Shown: positions 59,101-64,000 of the stretch, piece after piece
How positions within the stretch are numbered: position 1 is the first letter of the stretch
Layout: each line of letters starts with the position of its first letter
Origin: Rhynchosporium graminicola
Lineage: Eukaryota; Ascomycota; Leotiomycetes; Helotiales; Ploettnerulaceae
NCBI GenBank assembly: GCA_900074885.1
Contig: FJUW01000034.1
Span: 312,021-376,020 of the forward strand
Direction: 5' to 3'
Length of the DNA stretch: 64,000 bases
Notes under the pieces: model-generated
What the model saw: the letters and a program-made list of their open reading frames with translations, nothing else
Database searches by the model: none
What the model was told of the DNA's origin: nothing
Position numbers and translations under genes: made by a program

Positions 59101-60309
59101 ACCGCGAGACTTCGCACAACATTGACAGGCCCCCACCGCATCATTCTCTTGACAAGATGCCCAGAGGATTCTGCTTCGTAAGAAGCTTCACGGAACATGG
59201 CTCGCAAAAGCAACGCCAGATCCAAACCAACACCGAACTCGGGCTGTAGTAGAGGAGCCGATGAATCGTGACCGTGCATAATCGATATCAGCTCCCTTTG
59301 CAAAAGATCAACCTCATTCCAGACCTTGAGATTCTCTAATGACTCTTCTTGAGGGTTGATCTTCTTCGAAAAGGAGGTTGAATGTCGCAACTTGTGGTTT
59401 TCTTGAGTCAAACGCCATATCTGCTTGTCTTTCGTAAACATCAGCTCTTCTTGGGGGTCTTTCCTCGCCAATTGTCGTTCCTGGTGGGCCGTCTTCATGA
59501 AGGAAACCTTCGCTGAGAGGTTCTCCGCGATTTGCTTCCAACGATTAGCTTCTTGGCTTTGATCTTCCAAATCTTGCTGTGTCTGAGCTCGAACGGCTGC
59601 GGTTTCAGCCTTCAGCCGCGAGACCACTTCTTCGTGCATCTTGCGCATTTCTTTTAACGACAGCGAGCCTTTCGCTGTGGCTGCTACCAGGTTGTCCGAG
59701 TTGGTTTTTGCTGTCTGTGCTCGTGGAAGAGTGGTAACCGCGCTGCTTGCCGGGATCTCTACCGATACCATCCTGAGACTGGGCCGAGAGGGCGACTCTC
59801 TTCGCATATCAGAGTAATGACTATCGTCTTCCGATGAAAGGTTTGAGCCCTAGGACTATGTCAGACGGAGAAGAAGAAGTAGGAGTCAAGACTCTTGGAC
59901 AGATTGAACCTACATCATCATCAGGCAGGGTGTCATCGATTGATCCCTTGGCACGTATGTTTTCCGCCTTTGGGTTTGTCTTATCCATTCGCGATACGTC
60001 CTGTTCTCTGAAGGTTTCAACCATGGCACCAATTTCCTGCCGCATCTGCTCATCTAGTAAATGAAGGGTTGAGGAACCTCCTTTGCGCAGATCAGAGCTT
60101 TGTAGACTATGACCCCTCCTGCGGCTGTTGCGGGTTACATGTTGAACGCGGCTATTGATCTGAGCTTCGCTGAATATCTGGCCGGTGATCGTCTGGATAG
60201 CAGATGGAGCTGTGCTCGTAAAATGGAGGCCGCTTGCCACAGAGTAGTCTAGCCAGGCAAGGAAAGCAAGATGGTTCTCGCGGTCCCATATCCTTGGTGT
60301 TCTTTCCAT
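56189..60309 (-). CDS. Large multi-C2H2 zinc-finger protein, 1261 aa
   Basis: Seven exons (- strand): 60309-59914, 59849-58019, 57967-57626, 57576-57424, 57370-57218, 57163-56993 and 56928-56189. The introns are 49-64 bp and the 3786-nt CDS keeps frame. The N-terminus (WDRENHLAFLAWLDYSV) looks like a Myb/SANT-like fungal domain; a coiled coil follows at about 170-260 (MRKMHEEVVSRLKAETAAV), then a conserved-looking helical core, then a basic patch (TRKRRRT). The C-terminal third holds about seven C2H2-type fingers (CPKCGAAYSNRGSLQEH, CQYCRKSFTPHNLGRH, CGFCGEFF, CGMCGTSF, CSVCDDIF, CKNCKQEF, CEQCGEWF). Likely a nuclear DNA- or RNA-binding protein of unknown target. Exons 4 and 5 are sister exons. 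The short last intron and exact C-terminus are less sure. Confidence 0.82.
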
Positions 60310-60465
60310 ATTGCCGGTAGGGTAGGGGGAAGATCAGGTCAAGATGAGATGAGAGGAACGAAATGGGATGGGATGGGATGGGATGGAAAGGAAAGGAATC
60401 AAAGGTAGAGAGGGAGAGGCTTGCTGTTGACGGAAAGTCAGCAGCGTCTTCGCATAGTCGAGATG

Positions 60466-60494
60466 TACCTACCTACCTACCTACCTACCTACCT
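60466..60494 (+). repeat. (CTAC)n tetranucleotide repeat
   Basis: About seven copies in the shared promoter. Confidence 0.85.
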
Positions 60495-60803
60495 GATATT
60501 CACTCACTCACTCCCTCCCTCACCTGACTTGCGTGCTTAGAGGGAGACGCGTTGATGCCAAGACTGGGCTATTTTTGATCTGCGCTTACCTGATCTGCGG
60601 AAGATTCCCCTGCTTAGCTCCGCACTAGTCTGCTCGAGTGGGGAGAGAGAGAGAGAGAGATTCGCGGAAGAAAGTACCCCCAGCTCCGCAACTCTGTCCA
60701 AGTCACGTGGACGGCGCGTTTGCTTCGTGGAACTCTCTCTCGCTCCTGCCTGCCCCACTACCCACTGCGCGCGTCGCCTTTCAATTGAATTAATTCCATC
60801 ATC

Positions 60804-60830
60804 TGCCCTGCCCTGCCCTGCCCTGCCCTG
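60804..60830 (+). repeat. (CCTGC)n pentanucleotide repeat
   Basis: About five copies, in the leader region of the Hsp70-like gene. Confidence 0.85.
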
Positions 60831-61096
60831 CCCCAGGTGCAAATTCAACGCAGCACAGCGCAGCACAACTCAAACAATTTCAATCACACAAACTCCTGGC
60901 CTAACTCAAGTATATCTTCCTCTTTCATCCCAGCAAAATCAATTCTCTCTTCCTTTCTCTCGTTTTGTAAACTCTACCTACCCACCCTACCTCCCTTCCT
61001 ACCTCCCTATGTAGTCACTTCATTCCTCTCTCACAAGGTAAAGACGAATGCGCTCGTTGTTGTCACCGTCACCGTCAACGTCAACTTCAGTTCACG

Positions 61097-64000
61097 ATGC
61101 CACCAAATATCTTCCGCGCATCTTCCTCGCCCGAGGTAGATGAGGATCCAAGTGCAAGTGCAAGTGCAAGGGCGAATGTGAGTAAGAGACCTCCTATCAA
61201 GGCATCTCAGAGCCTCCTTGCGGAGCATTCCAGGATGGATAGCAATGCTTCTTCTGCTCATGGCTTGTCTGGCGCTCAAGGAGCTGCCTCAGTTCATGCT
61301 CCCTTCCCAATCCCCGCTCACTCAAATGCACGAGTTGATCCTCCTACGTCTATAGCTGCTGCGAAACTTGCAGTACCTAGGACTGGTAGTATCTCTAGAT
61401 CTTCGTTCCTCCAGGATCAACAACGCCTTTCTGCCATTCGAGATAGACCGCGAAAGCCACTTTCTCGAAAACGACCGGCTTCCTCCTCACCTCCACACCA
61501 GGCAAGCCAAGGTGTTTTTGGGGCATCTCGTGCTCCTGTAAGAAGAGATCGTAAGTCTACTACTGTCTCCGGACTAGGTAGCTCGTTTTCTCCTTCATCT
61601 GATAGAGCTTCGGTGACGGAGAAGACTCCTGTGCTTTCCTTCGCTCAGATACAAAACTCACGGTACGTACCGAGCGAGCTCATCCCAGCGTCTTGAAAAA
61701 ACCTCCCATTCTAAACACATGCCAAATTTGTGTTCTTGGGGTACTGACTCACCCGTGATCTTCAAGTAACAACAACACACCTGTATTGAGAGACAACTCT
61801 GCGCTCACACCTCGATATACACAAGATCAGGATGACGACATGTTCGACGATAGCGACACGTCTCTCTACGGACCTAGCTTTCGGAAGCAAATACGCCATG
61901 AGATCGACAGCAGTGAAGATGAAGAAACATCAATCGTGGAGAAACGGTCTCGTCCAACCATCCGCCAGCCGGCAGCGACACGCGTGTCTAGGGCGGCATC
62001 CAAGCCCACTCCTGCTGCAGCTATCCGCAAGTCAATTCGCATGCCTAGCAAGAAACTTGCATCCTTCACCCAAGTTGAGTTTGTGTCTGAAGATGAGGAC
62101 GACGTTGACCGACCACCTCCTACAAACGTGCCTCGCAAATTTGTGGTTGGGCTAGATTATGGCACCACATTCAGCTCGGTGGCTTACGTTATCCACGCGA
62201 TTGATGACAAGACTCCAGAGTTGACTGCAAAGGACGTCAAGAACATAGTAAGTGGGCGAATCCTCTATCACTTGTTGATTCTGAACTGTCTTTTGCCAAA
62301 TCTTTAGTGGCTCTGTGTTTCCATTATATGTTCACTTGCTGACGCGCGCGTACCCTTGAGATCAACTGGCCTCAAGACCGTAATAGTGGTGCTCGAGCTC
62401 AAGTGCCAACTGAGATTGTAAGCATTTATCCAGAGAGTGCTCTTGCTGTTCCACTTGTTTCATGTCCATCCTCTTATACTGATGCTGACATTCCGGTTGC
62501 GTCAGCTGTACTCAGGCATTCCTATATCTCGAGAATCGCGAGCATCTGAAGAGTCTGAATCTGAAAATGAAGAGCCGATTGCAAGGAACGGCAACCATTC
62601 TGGAGTAGGCAGGAGCTCTGGTCGTGGTGAAGTAGTGCAGCGTGCTCCAGATTCCCGAGACGGCGCTTCCCCAACTCTCAGTCATAAGAAAACCTCGGCA
62701 CACATCTGGGGCTACGAGGCCTACCATCAAAAGTATGCTGGGGACATGGAGTATAGTCAGATGTAAGTTGAGTCGAAGCTTATTTCCGCTCCTTGACGAT
62801 GAGGTTGCAACTTGCAAACATCTTTCCTGACCGTCTTGTGATAAGTGGCGCTGGCTTACTAAACTGCGTAGGGGCCATGTCCAGCGCGCCAAGCTTACGC
62901 TGGTCAATACGAAGCACACTCTGGATGACCGCAAGAAGGTACTCCTGCAGCTTGAGGACCTGATCCAGAAAGGAGCCATAAGAAAACACAGTAATACAGA
63001 TAATGTTGTTCTTTCTGACGTGCAAGATGTAATCACGGACTTCCTAGTTTATGTCCTCGCCCATACAAAACAAGAGTTGAGAGAGCGCGAGGAATTCACG
63101 GGCGATTGTCAGATCTCATTCGCTTTGAGCGTGCCAACGATCTGGTCACCACAGTCCTCAAGAATATTGCAAACATGCATGCAAGAAGCTATCAATATGG
63201 CAAATTTTGGTAGTCTGGCACAACTATTCATTGTATCAGAGCCAGAGGCTGCTGCGACTTTCTTGATTGGCAAGTCTCATAAAATGATCGTGAGTAGATA
63301 TACCACATCTCTAGATTAATGCCGTTGCTAATTCGGCTAGCCTGGAGACCATTTCGCAATCTTGGATTGTGGAGGAGGTGAGTCATCCGTATCTCTTATG
63401 TAATGCCGATATCTTTTGATCTAATCCTATCATCACATCTATAGGTACAGTCGATGGTGTTGCTTATACTGTCACTAACGGCTGGCCACTGCGTCTCAAA
63501 GCAGAGCTGGGCAAAGCGAGCGGTGAGCATCTTCAGTACTTCCTGGCCAGTGTTGAACTCTGACCAGTGAACCAGGAGACAATTGTGGAGCTAGTTATTT
63601 GAACGATGCATTCGAGGAGCTCCTGCTGGAAAAGCTCGCAGATGAGAAATATCTTGATTCCAACGGAGAGACAAGGGCGGACATCGTTAGACAAGCCGTA
63701 CCAATATTCGAGGATGTGCAAAAGCAAGCGCAAAAGCGGGAAATCAACATTTTCAAGAGGGACGTTGGGAGAGTCAGAATAACTGGACTCAGAGGTGATG
63801 ACTATAGGCGAGAACAAGGTCTCACCCCAAAGAATTTTCGAAGAAATTATGTCGAGTTGAGCTCGTGAGTCACCTTCTGCTGCCCGAGGTTTCTTTGCTA
63901 ATTGATGGCAATAGTGAGGACTACTCTCGAATTTTCCTGCCCTTGTTGAAGAGGACGAGTAAAGTCTTGGAGGATCAGATCGAAGGTGCCTTAGCTCAAG
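61097..64000 (+). CDS. Hsp70-like ATPase with long disordered N-terminus (3' end outside window)
   Basis: Nine exons so far: 61097-61662, 61767-62247, 62361-62417, 62506-62762, 62872-63289, 63341-63377, 63445-63522, 63576-63864 and 63915-64000 (cut by the edge). Introns are 50-113 bp and keep frame. The first about 310 residues are Ser/Pro/Ala-rich, charged and probably disordered. The actin/Hsp70-type ATPase fold then starts with the phosphate-binding motif FVVGLDYGTTFSSVAYV (about 311-327) and continues to the second motif LDCGGGTVDGVAY, split by an intron. Such divergent Hsp70-like proteins are common in filamentous fungi; many lack a classic substrate-binding domain, and their roles are mostly unknown. 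The long N-terminal extension is unusual. Confidence 0.82.

Larger units (their letters stand above)
60310..61096. promoter_or_regulatory. Divergent promoter region rich in short tandem repeats
   Basis: 787 bp between divergent genes holding (GGGAT)n near 60366-60386, (CTAC)n at about 60466-60494, (GA)n at about 60645-60660 and (CCTGC)n at about 60804-60830. Core promoter elements were not resolved. Confidence 0.6.

Overview
The window reads as a chromosomal segment of a filamentous ascomycete (Pezizomycotina). The evidence is short 45-110 bp GT-AG introns in nearly every gene, a Zn2Cys6 transcription factor, UstYa/DUF3328 proteins, a multi-CBM18 GH18 chitinase, a fungal PARP, a dispersed 5S rRNA gene, and transposons riddled with C-to-T/G-to-A stop codons typical of repeat-induced point mutation (RIP). 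Genus cannot be fixed from the sequence alone. A Leotiomycete or Sordariomycete is a reasonable guess.

Left third (about 1.1-27.9 kb): a candidate specialised-metabolism island. It holds a Zn2Cys6 regulator (1150-3333), a four-exon UstYa-type oxidase (3619-4719, -), a divergent UstYa-like protein (18471-19202, -), a small secreted cysteine-rich protein (19843-20134, +), a six-exon UstYa protein (21070-22206, +), an intronless UstYa protein (22578-23351, -), a second divergent UstYa-like protein (23748-24544, +), a four-exon UstYa protein (25110-26159, -) and a DMT/EamA transporter (26736-27901, +). Six membrane-anchored proteins with paired HxxHC motifs, plus a regulator and a transporter but no NRPS, PKS or terpene synthase, is what a ribosomal-peptide (dikaritin/ustiloxin-like) or other UstYa-driven pathway might look like. 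No repetitive Kex2-type precursor was found, so product class is an inference.

The island is split by a nested transposon block. A Ty1/copia element (5644-18458, perfect CAAAA target duplication, transcribed on -) is interrupted by a Ty3/gypsy chromovirus (10346-17591, 231-bp LTRs, +). Both are heavily RIPped. The copia element sits 7 bp past the stop codon of the first divergent UstYa-like gene. Inside the gypsy element a 685-bp tandem repeat is separated by a single N, which looks like two overlapping contigs joined without merging.

Middle (27.9-47 kb): gene-poor stretches around an unrecognised 565-aa four-exon gene (30918-32779), a 2-oxoglutarate/Fe(II) oxygenase (35313-36350, -), a RIPped Tc1/mariner element with clear inverted repeats (36900-38328), a degenerate direct repeat, a 5S rRNA gene (40462-40580), a DHCR24-like FAD oxidoreductase (41043-43001, -) and a secreted seven-exon GH18/CBM18 chitinase (43450-45846).

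Right third (47.7-64 kb): ordinary housekeeping-type genes. These are an F-box-like protein with an acidic tail (47776-49456, -), a BRCT-WGR-PARP gene with an in-frame TGA exactly in its WGR motif (50348-52682), a (GGAGA)n microsatellite next to an N, a 1261-aa multi-C2H2 zinc-finger gene with two 153-bp sister exons (56189-60309, -), and the 5' part of an Hsp70-like ATPase gene that runs off the right edge (61097-64000). Exon joins given below were worked out by hand; for every multi-exon gene with a defined start, exon lengths keep frame throughout.
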